Positions 44,972 through 55,034 of a DNA stretch of 64,000 bases are shown one piece after another. Source of the DNA: an uncultured SAR86 cluster bacterium (GTDB lineage Bacteria; Pseudomonadota; Gammaproteobacteria; Magnimaribacterales; TMED112); NCBI GenBank assembly GCA_902619265.1, contig CACNDL010000001.1:124001-188000 (forward strand). The letters are read 5' to 3'. Within the stretch, counting starts at the first letter, position 1. Every line of letters begins with the position of its first letter. A program made the position numbers and the translations under genes. The notes under the pieces were generated by a model. It saw only the letters and a list, made by a program, of their open reading frames with translations, ran no database searches and had not been told where the DNA came from.

Positions 44972-45501
44972 GCTTAAGAAAACTTCATAAATATATAAGC
45001 CTGTTGGTATCCCTGCAGTTATTGTTATGGACAATCTCGGGCATCTACTTTTCATTCAACAAAATTGAAAATGTCAGAGGTGAACAGTACTACAAAACTG
45101 AGGAAGTAGAAGAAATCACTGCACCAATAAATGTATCAAAAGTTTCGCAAGCTTTTGCGTTTGAAGTGATTGAAGAAGAAACCTTTTTAACACCCCTCAA
45201 TCTCGAACTTATTGAGGAAGCCAAGGCTGGCTCAGAATATAGGGGCCGAGACTTACCACTTTATAAAATCACAGCTGAAAACGACAAAGGTGAAGAAATA
45301 AACATTTATCAAAACCCATACACAGGTGAAATCCTAGCTATTAGATCACAGCAATGGCGTATTTGGGATCTCATGTGGGGCTTACACATTATGGATTGGA
45401 CTGAACGCGATAATATTGGAAATATTTTCTTAAAAATCTTTTCTTTTATTGCATTATTTACTGCAGCAACTGGTATTATTCTATTTTTTAAACGCAAATG
45501 A
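44968..45501 (+). CDS. PepSY-type membrane protein
   Basis: LHKYISLLVSLQLLLWTISGIYFSFNKI N-terminus and GIILFFKRK C-terminus. Confidence 0.72.
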   Translation: MSLRKLHKYISLLVSLQLLLWTISGIYFSFNKIENVRGEQYYKTEEVEEITAPINVSKVSQAFAFEVIEEETFLTPLNLELIEEAKAGSEYRGRDLPLYKITAENDKGEEINIYQNPYTGEILAIRSQQWRIWDLMWGLHIMDWTERDNIGNIFLKIFSFIALFTAATGIILFFKRK

Positions 45502-46604
45502 AAAACTTCCTAATCACCGCTTTACTGTTTCCTTTCTTTGTTTTGTCTGCTGATCCTGATATGCACAAGGATCATGAATCGATGCACAAAGATCACGAAA
45601 ACATGCATACGGCAGATCACATGCATCATTCAGAGCATCATTCGTCTGCTCCTGTTGGCACAACAGGCAATATGCATCACATGGGTTGGATGGTTTCAGT
45701 AAAACAAGGGCTTATGAACATGAATGGCAACATTATGGATGGCGACAGTATTTCTAATGCCGATATTCTGCTAATGCCAAATCCTATGGGGAGCATGCCA
45801 GCAAACTTATCAGTTATACCAGAAGATATGGATATGCAGATGACAATGATAGATGTAATGTATGCCCCATCAAAAGATCTTACATTGATGATGATGGGGA
45901 CGTATGTATCAAAGGATATGACCCTAAACACCTATGCAGCCATGATGGATAGAAACTTGCTTGGGCAATTCAGTACTTCTTCGAGCGATTTGTCTGAACT
46001 TACTTTTAGTGCATTACATAAGTTACAAGAAGTGGGGAGTTCTAAATGGCATAGTGAAGTCACACTGCAAAAATCTATAGGCACAAATGATGAGACCGAT
46101 CAAGTTCTAACACCTATGGGCACTGAGATGAATATGATCTTGCCTTATGCTATGCAATCAAGCGACAAAGCTACCCGACTAATTTTGGGGTTAACTAATA
46201 CCAGAAAACTGAGCGATAAAATTTCATGGAGCAATCAGGCTAGATACAAAAAAGTTATTAATAAGAAAGACTGGGCTTATGGTGATCAAGTAGAACTAAG
46301 TTCTTGGGTTCAACATCAATACCAACCTTATCTATCTTTTTCGGCTAGATTAAAATTTATGAACCAAGATGAAATCTCCGGAGCAAATCCGATGATTATG
46401 GCCCCTGTTCAGACTGCAAGTCCGGAAAATTATGGGGGCAGTGAATTGCACATTGGGCTAGGCTTTAATCATGACCTAAGTTTACTTACATCAAAAAAAG
46501 ATACGATAGGTGTGGAATTTTTATTTCCCATTTTTCAGGATAAGAACAACCTACAAATGGAAACAAGCTACCAAATAGTTATTGGTTTCAATAGGAGTTT
46601 CTAA
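45498..46604 (+). CDS. Met/His-rich secreted protein, probable outer-membrane beta-barrel
   Basis: Signal peptide; DMHKDHESMHKDHENMHTADHMHHSEHH; barrel-like alternation and terminal Phe (GFNRSF). Confidence 0.65.
   Translation: MKNFLITALLFPFFVLSADPDMHKDHESMHKDHENMHTADHMHHSEHHSSAPVGTTGNMHHMGWMVSVKQGLMNMNGNIMDGDSISNADILLMPNPMGSMPANLSVIPEDMDMQMTMIDVMYAPSKDLTLMMMGTYVSKDMTLNTYAAMMDRNLLGQFSTSSSDLSELTFSALHKLQEVGSSKWHSEVTLQKSIGTNDETDQVLTPMGTEMNMILPYAMQSSDKATRLILGLTNTRKLSDKISWSNQARYKKVINKKDWAYGDQVELSSWVQHQYQPYLSFSARLKFMNQDEISGANPMIMAPVQTASPENYGGSELHIGLGFNHDLSLLTSKKDTIGVEFLFPIFQDKNNLQMETSYQIVIGFNRSF
45561..45602 (+). repeat. Two 21-bp tandem units encoding MHKDHE[S/N]
   Basis: ATGCACAAGGATCATGAATCG / ATGCACAAAGATCACGAAAAC. 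Confidence 0.7.
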
Positions 46605-46635
46605 ATAGAGTAAGATAAGAAAAGAAAGGGGGCAT

Positions 46636-48747
46636 ATGAAAGGCATTAAAACTTTAATTATTACAGGGATTTTTACGCTATTGGTCGTGTTAGCTATTTG
46701 CTATTACGCATTAATGCAGTTTGCTCAAGAGAAATACTCTATTGTTTTAAAAGATTCATCCTTAGAGATTGTTGATTTTTCAATTGAAGATAAAGAAGAA
46801 TTAGCAAACGAGGTGCCGCCCAACCCGCTTAAAAATCCATATTTCGGTGATTTACATGTGCACACAAGATATTCATTTGATGCGTATGTTTTTGGAGTGA
46901 ATGCAACTCCATATGACGCATATAGATACGCTAAGGGTGAGATGATCAAACATCCATTAGGCTACGAAATGCAGCTAAAAGAACCATTAGATTTTTATGC
47001 TGTTACAGATCACGGCATCTACATGGGCATGATTCAAGAATATGGTGATCCTAATTCTCCGCAAGCTGGCTATGAGTGGGCTATTCCATTTCAAAATATC
47101 AATAGAGAGGAAAACCGAACGCTTGAGTCCATGGGGGAAAGACTTAATCTTTTCAGCTTAATGGCAGGCGATGGATATTTAGAAAGGCCCTATCCAATTT
47201 GGCACCCAAAAATGTGGCAAGCAATTTTTACTAAAAATAGACAATTGGCCTCAAAAGCATTTGACTACGATGTTCATAAATCTGCCTGGGCAGATATTGC
47301 TAATGCTGCCGAAGAATATAATGAGCCTGGAAAATTTACTACCTTTATCGGCTATGAGTTCACAGCAGGCACAGAAGTTGAGGGCGGCAACTTACATAGA
47401 AATGTAATTTTTGAATCTTCAGAAGCACCAATTAGACCATGGTCAAGAGAGGACTCTTTAAATCCGATGGATTTATGGGCTTGGATGGATAAATTAAGAG
47501 CCAAAGGGTTGGACTCTATAGCCATACCTCACAATAGTAATGGCTCAAATGGAGAAATGTTCGAAGTAGAAACTTATTACGGCACACCAATTGATTTGAC
47601 CTATTCAGAAACTCGTATGAGAAATGAGCCGATCGTTGAAATGACCCAAGTTAAAGGAACTTCAGATACACACCCTTTACTTTCACCAGACGATGAATGG
47701 GCAGATTTTGAAATTATGGATGGTAGGGTCGGAGCCAGACCTCCAACTTATAGTTATCCTGCTGGTGGTTATGTAAGAGATGCTTATTTGAGAGGTTTAA
47801 TGTTGGAATGGAAGGGCCAAGGCAATCCCTATAAGTTTGGTTTAATTGGTTCAACTGATACCCACTTAGGGGCAGGCGCATTCGAAGAAAGTAATTTTTG
47901 GTCAAAGGTTGGGGTTGTAGATGGTTCTCCAATGAGCAGAGGGAGTATTCCTTTAACAGAACAACGGCTGGAACAGCTGAAAGAATATTCTGCTGAGTAC
48001 AATCAGCCCGTTAGCGCAGTCGAGGTTGATGGCAATTCTTATGCTATTGGTTTTGATCAATGGGGTGCTTCTGGATTAGCAGCTGTTTGGGCTGAAGAAA
48101 ATACAAGAGAATCAATTTTTTCCGCACTCAGAAGGAAAGAAGCTTTTGCTACCACAGGGCCAAAGGTTGCTGTGAGATTCTTTGCCGGCTTCGATTTAAC
48201 TTCTATTGATATCAATGCCGAGTCATTAGTGGAAGAAGCTTACAGTAAAGGCGTACCTATGGGGGCAGACTTATTTGCTGATGGAGAAAAAGTTCCTGAA
48301 TTTATTGTCTGGGCCCAAAAAGATAAATACTCAGCTTCTTTACAAAGAGTTCAAATTATAAAAGGCTCGATAACTAGCGGTGGTGCAAGACCGAGTGAAA
48401 AAGTATTTGATGTTGTTTGTTCTGACGGTCTCGAAGTTGATTCAACGACACATCGCTGTCCTGATAATGGAGCAAGGGTTAATATAGAGGACTGCTCCAT
48501 AACGGATAATGTCGGTGCCACAGAGTTAAAGGCTACATGGAAGGATCCAGAATTTAATCCGCAAGATAAAGCCTTTTATTACGTCAGGGTTTTAGAAAAT
48601 CCAACCTGTCGATGGTCTACATGGGATGCTATAAAGGCGGGTGTCAAACCAAGATCTGACATGCACAAAACCATTCAAGAACGCGCCTGGTCGTCGCCAA
48701 TTTGGTACATACCCGTACCTGAAGATATTGATATATTTGCTCTATGA
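46636..48747 (+). CDS. DUF3604 (PHP-like) family protein
   Basis: NPYFGDLHVHTRYSFDAYVFG...FYAVTDHG; IAIPHNSNGSNGEMF; GLIGSTDTHLGAGAFEE. Confidence 0.88.
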   Translation: MKGIKTLIITGIFTLLVVLAICYYALMQFAQEKYSIVLKDSSLEIVDFSIEDKEELANEVPPNPLKNPYFGDLHVHTRYSFDAYVFGVNATPYDAYRYAKGEMIKHPLGYEMQLKEPLDFYAVTDHGIYMGMIQEYGDPNSPQAGYEWAIPFQNINREENRTLESMGERLNLFSLMAGDGYLERPYPIWHPKMWQAIFTKNRQLASKAFDYDVHKSAWADIANAAEEYNEPGKFTTFIGYEFTAGTEVEGGNLHRNVIFESSEAPIRPWSREDSLNPMDLWAWMDKLRAKGLDSIAIPHNSNGSNGEMFEVETYYGTPIDLTYSETRMRNEPIVEMTQVKGTSDTHPLLSPDDEWADFEIMDGRVGARPPTYSYPAGGYVRDAYLRGLMLEWKGQGNPYKFGLIGSTDTHLGAGAFEESNFWSKVGVVDGSPMSRGSIPLTEQRLEQLKEYSAEYNQPVSAVEVDGNSYAIGFDQWGASGLAAVWAEENTRESIFSALRRKEAFATTGPKVAVRFFAGFDLTSIDINAESLVEEAYSKGVPMGADLFADGEKVPEFIVWAQKDKYSASLQRVQIIKGSITSGGARPSEKVFDVVCSDGLEVDSTTHRCPDNGARVNIEDCSITDNVGATELKATWKDPEFNPQDKAFYYVRVLENPTCRWSTWDAIKAGVKPRSDMHKTIQERAWSSPIWYIPVPEDIDIFAL

Positions 48748-49556
48748 GCTCAAAACCCTATTTAAGAATCATTCTGTTCTTTGTGCTGGGGTTTATTATC
48801 TATTTTGCTGACATAACCATGAACTACGATGAGGAATCAAAGGATATTTATATTTCTGACCAAGAGCTTGATGGCCTCTTTTCGGCCTGGAACTCTCAGG
48901 TTGGCAGACCTCCTAACGAGCAAGAAGCTATAAATATTATTAACGATTTTATTGAAGAAGAAATTCTATATCGAGAAGCTTTAAGATTGGGCTTAGATCA
49001 AAACGACCGAATAATAAAAAGGCGTCTGGCACAAAAAATTTCTTTTTTAAAACAAGAAACCAATAGAGCAGAGCCAGACACTGAACAACTAACAGATTTT
49101 TTTGAAATGAATTTAGACAAATACTATGTTCCAGCAACTTTCTCCTTCACCCATTACTACTTTTCTGCATCATCAACAGCAAAGATTGAGGCCACATTAG
49201 CTTTAACTGAAATTGAAGAGACTGGGATACCAGCGAAATCCGAACCATTTTTTTTGGGGAAGAATTTTAGTGAATACAGTTTAGGCGAGATAGAGCAAAC
49301 TTTCGGTAAAGACTTGCTTGTTGCTTTTGCTGACCCAACTCTAAATAAGTGGATTGGCCCTTTTTCTTCAAGTTATGGCGAGCATCTGCTTTTCATTAAC
49401 AACAAAAGCATAGGTTATTCACCAAAATTTTCAGAAATAAGAGACTTGGTCAGACAAGACTACATGTTACAAGAACAAGATAGGATGCTTTCAGACTACT
49501 TAGATAGTATTAAATCAGAATACAAAGTAATAATTAATCCGACATACGAACTCTAA
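48744..49556 (+). CDS. Membrane-anchored peptidyl-prolyl isomerase-like (PpiC/SurA type) protein
   Basis: N-terminal TM; IINDFIEEEILYREALRLGLDQNDRIIKRRLAQKISFL; overlaps DUF3604 gene by 4 nt. Confidence 0.72.
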   Translation: MSSKPYLRIILFFVLGFIIYFADITMNYDEESKDIYISDQELDGLFSAWNSQVGRPPNEQEAINIINDFIEEEILYREALRLGLDQNDRIIKRRLAQKISFLKQETNRAEPDTEQLTDFFEMNLDKYYVPATFSFTHYYFSASSTAKIEATLALTEIEETGIPAKSEPFFLGKNFSEYSLGEIEQTFGKDLLVAFADPTLNKWIGPFSSSYGEHLLFINNKSIGYSPKFSEIRDLVRQDYMLQEQDRMLSDYLDSIKSEYKVIINPTYEL

Positions 49557-50509
49557 TGGTTAAAAGTATTCAAGCTGTATTAATTTTATTATTCTTCTCG
49601 TTTTCAGTAAGCGCTCATGAATTTAATCCTGCTCATTTGGTAATCAAAGAGGTTGAAACTAATACTTATCAAACTGAGTGGATGTATCCAGCCAAAAACA
49701 TAGGTGCTCGCGGCGAAGTTTTATTCCCTCAAGATTGCATAAGAGAAAATACCCAGTTTGAAAAAAATGGTAGATATCTGGTTGAGGCTTTCTCTCTAAT
49801 TTGTGAATCAACCCTGAAAGGGCAGAAGATAAATGTCACGAGCCTAAGTGTGCTCACAGATGCATTAGTCACAGTTAATCATCTAGACGCGACCACTTTT
49901 GAGGGGCTAATGAATTCTAAAAATCCTTCTATCGAAATACCCTTAAAAAAACAAATTTATCCCACAGGTTATTTTAGGTTGGGCATTGATCACCTTTTAG
50001 GAGGCAACGACCACATTATCTTTATTTTTGGTTTGCTCTTTTTAGTCTCAAATTTAATTGTAGCTATAAAAACTATTACAGCATTTACAGTAGCGCATAG
50101 TATCACTTTAGGTCTGTCAGTGTTTGGCTTGATTTCATTACCTCAAGCAACTGTTGAGGCTATTATTGCATTAACTATTATTTACTTGGCTTACGAAATT
50201 AGCGATCAAAAAAAGTATGACCGAACACCATGGGTTATAGCGTTTGGATTTGGATTGCTTCACGGGCTTGGTTTTGCAAATGTATTGAGTGGCATAGGTA
50301 TAGCTAATGAACAATTGGCAATGTCTTTGCTATTTTTTAACCTTGGAATTGAGGTTGGCCAGCTCTTATTAATTCCAATATTTGCATTTTTACTCTGGGG
50401 AGCAAATAAGATAAAACTTAATCAGTCTTTCACAGCTTTTTCTTATTTAATTATTGGTGGATTAGGTTCTTATTGGCTTATTGATAGATTGGCTCGAATT
50501 ATTCTATGA
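49556..50509 (+). CDS. HupE/UreJ-like membrane protein
   Basis: FRLGIDHLLGGNDHIIFIFGLLFL; IAFGFGLLHGLGFANVL. Confidence 0.85.
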   Translation: MVKSIQAVLILLFFSFSVSAHEFNPAHLVIKEVETNTYQTEWMYPAKNIGARGEVLFPQDCIRENTQFEKNGRYLVEAFSLICESTLKGQKINVTSLSVLTDALVTVNHLDATTFEGLMNSKNPSIEIPLKKQIYPTGYFRLGIDHLLGGNDHIIFIFGLLFLVSNLIVAIKTITAFTVAHSITLGLSVFGLISLPQATVEAIIALTIIYLAYEISDQKKYDRTPWVIAFGFGLLHGLGFANVLSGIGIANEQLAMSLLFFNLGIEVGQLLLIPIFAFLLWGANKIKLNQSFTAFSYLIIGGLGSYWLIDRLARIIL

Positions 50510-52292
50510 GCCTGAAGAAATTTTGGATTTGTTGTTTTGGATAAGTGCTATTGTTTGCACGCCAAACATTTGAAGTACCTGCTTTGCTATTTTTAAACTG
50601 CACACAATACTCGTTATATGATGTTTGTCGACCTGTAATTATCTGACACTTGTCGATCCAAATATAATTCTGATCAAGTGGCAATCTTTTAACATGTCTC
50701 TCAAGAGAAAGTGAATAGTAAAACTCAAACATAATTCTGGAAACTTCAATATTTTCGTCTAGCAATATTAGAGCTGGATACTCTATATACCTATCTCCAA
50801 AATCGATGATTTTGTTTGCGGAGTCAATTACAAGCTCTTTGGTGATTTGAGGAAACGACCATAATTCTAAAATCCTCTTTTTATTGTTGTCTATAACCTC
50901 ATCAAGTTTGTCTCGTTCAATGCTTTCTTCAAAAAATAAATTTCTTCCTAAAGCCATGCCTTTTGTATCCGTTCCAACAAAACCTAATGTTGTTGGTCCG
51001 ATATCAAAAAGACTACCTTTTTGATTAAAGGTATTAGGTATTAAATCTTTGCCGAAAATAAGGAATAAATTTTTCCTATCCCCTTTATTTAGTAAATCAG
51101 TAGCAGTATTTTTTAACGCTAAATGGTCGGATAGAACAACGAGTACAGTGCTGTCATACAGTTTTGAGTTTTTATATTTTTCAATGAAGTTTCCTACCAG
51201 CATATCGACACAGTGGACTGCATTTAGAATTCTGTTTTGACCATCCTGGTAAGATTTGTTTTTACAGGGCTCCGATAAGTAACCATAAGGATGGTGGGTA
51301 TCTAGAGTTAGAGTAAATAATCCAAAGGGTTTGTTATTATCATTAAGGCTTAAAGCTCTTTGAAAGACCAAGTCTAATAATTCATCGTCATATACCCCCC
51401 ATGGTGATCTATAATTTGGGTTTTTAAGCATTGGCTTTAATTCTTTCCAGCCCTCAACACTTGAAAAGCCATGAGTTGAATAAAATTTTCCCTTACCACC
51501 AAACTCAGTATCAGCACCCCCCACATAATGAAGTTCATAGCCAGCATCATTGAGAATATCGCCGGCACATTTAGCTAACGGCATAAACTTATCAACACCT
51601 GACATGGAGTTTTGACTGGCAATTGGAGTAAATAGTGGCACACCACATTGTGATGCTGCCATGCCCCCAACTGTCCAGTTTGTTGCTTTAGGTATAGAAA
51701 TATCAGTAAAAGTAATTGCCTCTTTTTCTAATCTTGATATGTTTGGTGTTAAATCCGGAAACAGTTGCTCATCTAGATAAGTTCTTTCAATCTGTTCAAG
51801 GTATAAAAAAATGACGTTCTTATTTTCTTTAGTGTAAGAGATTTTTTGGTCGTAGAATAAATCATTATCAATGCTGGTTTCAGATACTGTAAGGAACCTA
51901 TTAAGATCTAAAAATAATGGGTTTACATAAACACTGCTAGATAACAAAATCAATCCAAACAGAAATTCTATAAAGTTTGTTCTTTGCCCTCTAAGAAAGT
52001 TTATGAAATATTTTAACGACTTAAGACAAACGTAAATAAAGACTAGAAAAAGGATTGATGGAAGGATGTACTCCTCATATCCGACACCTTTCACACCAAA
52101 AACAAAATGAAAAACAAGTGCCTCAAAAATATCTTCCCCAAAAATTTCTTGTAAAAAGGCATACCAAGCAAGAATAAAAAGATTTCCGAAAGTAAGCAGC
52201 GCAACAAAGAATTTAAGAAAATTTTGATTTTCTGCAAGGTTTTTTCTCAAGAAAAGCATCGAGAGTGATTTGAAAACTAGGCTTAGTATCAT
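50499..52292 (-). CDS. Membrane sulfatase-fold phosphoglycerol/phosphoethanolamine transferase-like protein
   Basis: N-terminal TM helices; NVIFLYLEQIERTY; candidate nucleophile ATNWTVGGMAASQCG; VVLSDH. Confidence 0.8.
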   Translation of the reverse strand: MILSLVFKSLSMLFLRKNLAENQNFLKFFVALLTFGNLFILAWYAFLQEIFGEDIFEALVFHFVFGVKGVGYEEYILPSILFLVFIYVCLKSLKYFINFLRGQRTNFIEFLFGLILLSSSVYVNPLFLDLNRFLTVSETSIDNDLFYDQKISYTKENKNVIFLYLEQIERTYLDEQLFPDLTPNISRLEKEAITFTDISIPKATNWTVGGMAASQCGVPLFTPIASQNSMSGVDKFMPLAKCAGDILNDAGYELHYVGGADTEFGGKGKFYSTHGFSSVEGWKELKPMLKNPNYRSPWGVYDDELLDLVFQRALSLNDNNKPFGLFTLTLDTHHPYGYLSEPCKNKSYQDGQNRILNAVHCVDMLVGNFIEKYKNSKLYDSTVLVVLSDHLALKNTATDLLNKGDRKNLFLIFGKDLIPNTFNQKGSLFDIGPTTLGFVGTDTKGMALGRNLFFEESIERDKLDEVIDNNKKRILELWSFPQITKELVIDSANKIIDFGDRYIEYPALILLDENIEVSRIMFEFYYSLSLERHVKRLPLDQNYIWIDKCQIITGRQTSYNEYCVQFKNSKAGTSNVWRANNSTYPKQQIQNFFRLIE

Positions 52293-52334
52293 TTGAGTTA
52301 TAGGATAATAGAGTTAAACATTTTTACCAAAATT

Positions 52335-52700
52335 ATGAGCTTTGAAAAAATAAATTTTAAAGAAAAGTTTTCTAGATTCTCTGAACATTGGCAACCAAAA
52401 GTGATTGCAAACTTGAATGATTACGAAATAAAACTTGTGAAGATCAAAGACGATTTTGTTTGGCACCATCATGAGGAAACAGATGAAGCCTTTATCGTCC
52501 TAGAAGGTGAGATGCACATAGAATTTGAAGATCGTACAGTAAAGCTATGCGAGGGAGAAATGTTGGTTGTGCCTAAAGGGACAAGACATAGACCATACGC
52601 TTTTGAAGAGGCTCATATAATGATTGTTGAACCGAAAGATATCAGAAATACTGGTAATATCGAAGACGATCTTACCGCTCCAAACGATAAGTGGATATGA
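52335..52700 (+). CDS. Cupin domain protein (ATG 52335)
   Basis: FVWHHHEETDEAFIVLEGEMHIEFEDRTVKLCEGEMLVVPKGTRHRPYA. Confidence 0.9.
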   Translation: MSFEKINFKEKFSRFSEHWQPKVIANLNDYEIKLVKIKDDFVWHHHEETDEAFIVLEGEMHIEFEDRTVKLCEGEMLVVPKGTRHRPYAFEEAHIMIVEPKDIRNTGNIEDDLTAPNDKWI

Positions 52701-52754
52701 GATTGTATTTATTTTCTTTGGCTGATAACCTTTTAGTAGAAATATAGGAGTTTT

Positions 52755-53120
52755 ATGGAAATTTATATCGTTTTAGCATTATTGCTTGCTTTATTTCAGT
52801 CTTGGCTGATACCAATGGCCATTAATATTCAAAATTTGCAGTGGATGATGGGAGCTAGAGACAGTTCACCAAGTGAATCTGTCTTATTAAAACGCGCTAG
52901 AAGAGCTTCCTTAAACTTACATGAAAGCCTCGCACCATTTCTAGCATTAGTTTTAGCCTCAATGTACCTAGAAATTGATAATTCAACTTATGCATGTTGG
53001 TGGATGATTTTAAGAGTTGTTCATGGCTTAACTTATTTATTAGGTGTGCCATATATTCGGACATTAGCATTTATTGGCTCAATTATTTGTTTAGCTGGGA
53101 TGGCATTAGCGCTTCTTTAA
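52755..53120 (+). CDS. MAPEG family membrane protein
   Basis: RARRASLNLHESLAPFLALVL; VVHGLTYLLGVPYIRTLAF. Confidence 0.8.
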   Translation: MEIYIVLALLLALFQSWLIPMAINIQNLQWMMGARDSSPSESVLLKRARRASLNLHESLAPFLALVLASMYLEIDNSTYACWWMILRVVHGLTYLLGVPYIRTLAFIGSIICLAGMALALL

Positions 53121-53123
53121 ACA

Positions 53124-53510
53124 ATGAGATTATTTATAAATATTTTGCTTCTCACAATAATTAGTGCTTGCTCATCTATGCAAAATTCGAATACAGAAGG
53201 TGAATACAGATATGTTCCTATCACCGAAGCTTTAAAAAAACTTTCTGATGAAGAAGTAGCAATAAGACTACGTACTGCCTCCTTAACTTGTGAAAACGAC
53301 ATGTTAAAAGTTTATGTGCCATCACGAACTGTTGATCCTGAAGGATGGGAAAGTGGACAAAGAGAAAGGCGAAGATACTTTTCTAATTGTTTAGAACTTA
53401 AAGGTTTTGAAAGAAAATGGATTCCGCTTAGTGTTATAAAAAAACAAAAAAGAAAAGAAGATAGAGAGCTTACTTCAGAAGAATTATTAAAGAAACCTAG
53501 ATACCTTTAA
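53124..53510 (+). CDS. Putative lipoprotein
   Basis: MRLFINILLLTIISACSS lipobox. Confidence 0.6.
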   Translation: MRLFINILLLTIISACSSMQNSNTEGEYRYVPITEALKKLSDEEVAIRLRTASLTCENDMLKVYVPSRTVDPEGWESGQRERRRYFSNCLELKGFERKWIPLSVIKKQKRKEDRELTSEELLKKPRYL

Positions 53511-53813
53511 TTAAATCAGATCCCATGACCTAATACCTGACGAGGTTTCTTTATAGGCATACCAGAGCTTTACTGAGGATTTATGATCTTTTTGTAATCT
53601 TATCCTCACATTAACTATTGTAATTTGGCCAAACCTTCTTTGGTCTATTCGAAAAGAATAATCATTATATTTGGCAGAAAGTTTTTTTTTCACGTCAGCA
53701 GTAATGGTTGCCTTGCTAAAAGGGTCAGACACCGAGAAAAGCATTGAATTTTTTTTGAACCCAATAAGAAATAGATAGTATTTTAATCTAAACATGTCTT
53801 GAAGTATGTCCAA
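53511..53813 (-). CDS. Hypothetical protein
   Basis: 100-aa ORF in a gap with no competing gene; no recognised motif. Confidence 0.4.
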   Translation of the reverse strand: MDILQDMFRLKYYLFLIGFKKNSMLFSVSDPFSKATITADVKKKLSAKYNDYSFRIDQRRFGQITIVNVRIRLQKDHKSSVKLWYAYKETSSGIRSWDLI

Positions 53814-53948
53814 TTTTATGACATTAATTTATGTTATTTTTTGCTTTATGTAAAATAATTAAACATTATTTATTAGACTAAACTCGACTAACAAATGCCT
53901 AAATAATCTTGGTAAACAAAAAGTGTGTTTCAAACTATAATTAAGTAG

Positions 53949-55034
53949 ATGAAAATTGGGGTGCCCAAAGAAATAAAAAATAATGAGTTTAGAGTTGGTC
54001 TGACCCCAGATTCAGTCTCCAAGTTGTCTTCAAATCACAAAGTTTATGTTGAACAAAATGCTGGTAGAGCTATAGGTTTCACTGATGAGATGTATCAAGC
54101 AAGTGGCGCCGAAATTTTAAGAGATCCCAGTTTGATATATGAAGAAGCAGAGCTGATAGTAAAAGTAAAAGAACCTTTATCTGAGGAAAATAAGTTTTTG
54201 TCTCAGAAGCATACGCTTTTTACCTATCTGCACCTTGCAGGCAACAAGAAAAATGCAAAGAAACTTATAGATACTGGAGTAAAAGGAGTTGCTTATGAGA
54301 CCGTTACTGCTGATGACGGTAGCCTGCCACTTTTAGCCCCTATGAGCAAGATTGCCGGGCGCATAAGCTTGGTCGTAGGACAATATTTTCTTCTTAAACC
54401 TAACAAAGGTATTGGAACCCTTTTTGGGAAGTTTGAAAATATTCAGCCACGAGAAGTTACAGTTGTAGGTGCTGGTGTTGCTGGCAAAGAAGCTATAAGC
54501 AAAGGCATTGACTCAGGGGCGCATGTAAATGTTTTAGATATTTCCGATCATAAGCTTCAAGAGTTAGCAAAAGAATTTGGTTCTGAAAATATTTCTTATA
54601 TTAATTCGACACCTGAAAATATTTCAGATGCCGTTAGTAAATCTGATTTAGTGATAGGTTCTGTTTACGTAGTCGGTAAAGAAGCCCCAAAAGTTATTAC
54701 TAAAGAGATGCTAAAAGGCATGAAACCAGGCAGTGTGGTAGTTGATATATCAATAGACCAAGGCGGTTGCATAGAAACAAGTAGACCTACAACTCATGAT
54801 GATCCTGTTTTTCTAGAAGAGGAAGTAGTGCATTATTGTGTCACTAATATGCCTGGTGCTGTGCCCTTAACTGCTTCACTAGCTTTGAATCATGCAACAC
54901 TGCCATTCATAGAAAAAATTGCAAATCTTGGTCTTGAAAAAGCATGTGCCTCAGATAACCATTTGGCAAACGGGCTTAATATGGCTGATGGAGAGGTAAG
55001 ACACCCCTCAGTTGAAGCAGCTCTCAATAGCTAG
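53949..55034 (+). CDS. ald: Alanine dehydrogenase
   Basis: MKIGVPKEIKNNEFRVGLTP; VVDISIDQGGCIETSRPTTH. Confidence 0.96.
   Translation: MKIGVPKEIKNNEFRVGLTPDSVSKLSSNHKVYVEQNAGRAIGFTDEMYQASGAEILRDPSLIYEEAELIVKVKEPLSEENKFLSQKHTLFTYLHLAGNKKNAKKLIDTGVKGVAYETVTADDGSLPLLAPMSKIAGRISLVVGQYFLLKPNKGIGTLFGKFENIQPREVTVVGAGVAGKEAISKGIDSGAHVNVLDISDHKLQELAKEFGSENISYINSTPENISDAVSKSDLVIGSVYVVGKEAPKVITKEMLKGMKPGSVVVDISIDQGGCIETSRPTTHDDPVFLEEEVVHYCVTNMPGAVPLTASLALNHATLPFIEKIANLGLEKACASDNHLANGLNMADGEVRHPSVEAALNS

Noticed and set aside
45561-45640. Possible CRISPR-like or minisatellite array
   Set aside because: Only two 21-bp units, in frame within a coding sequence; no spacer structure.
53853-53871. AT-only hairpin AAATAAT-TAAAC-ATTATTT upstream of ald
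   Set aside because: Likely by chance in very AT-rich sequence; no U-tract or adjacent regulator.
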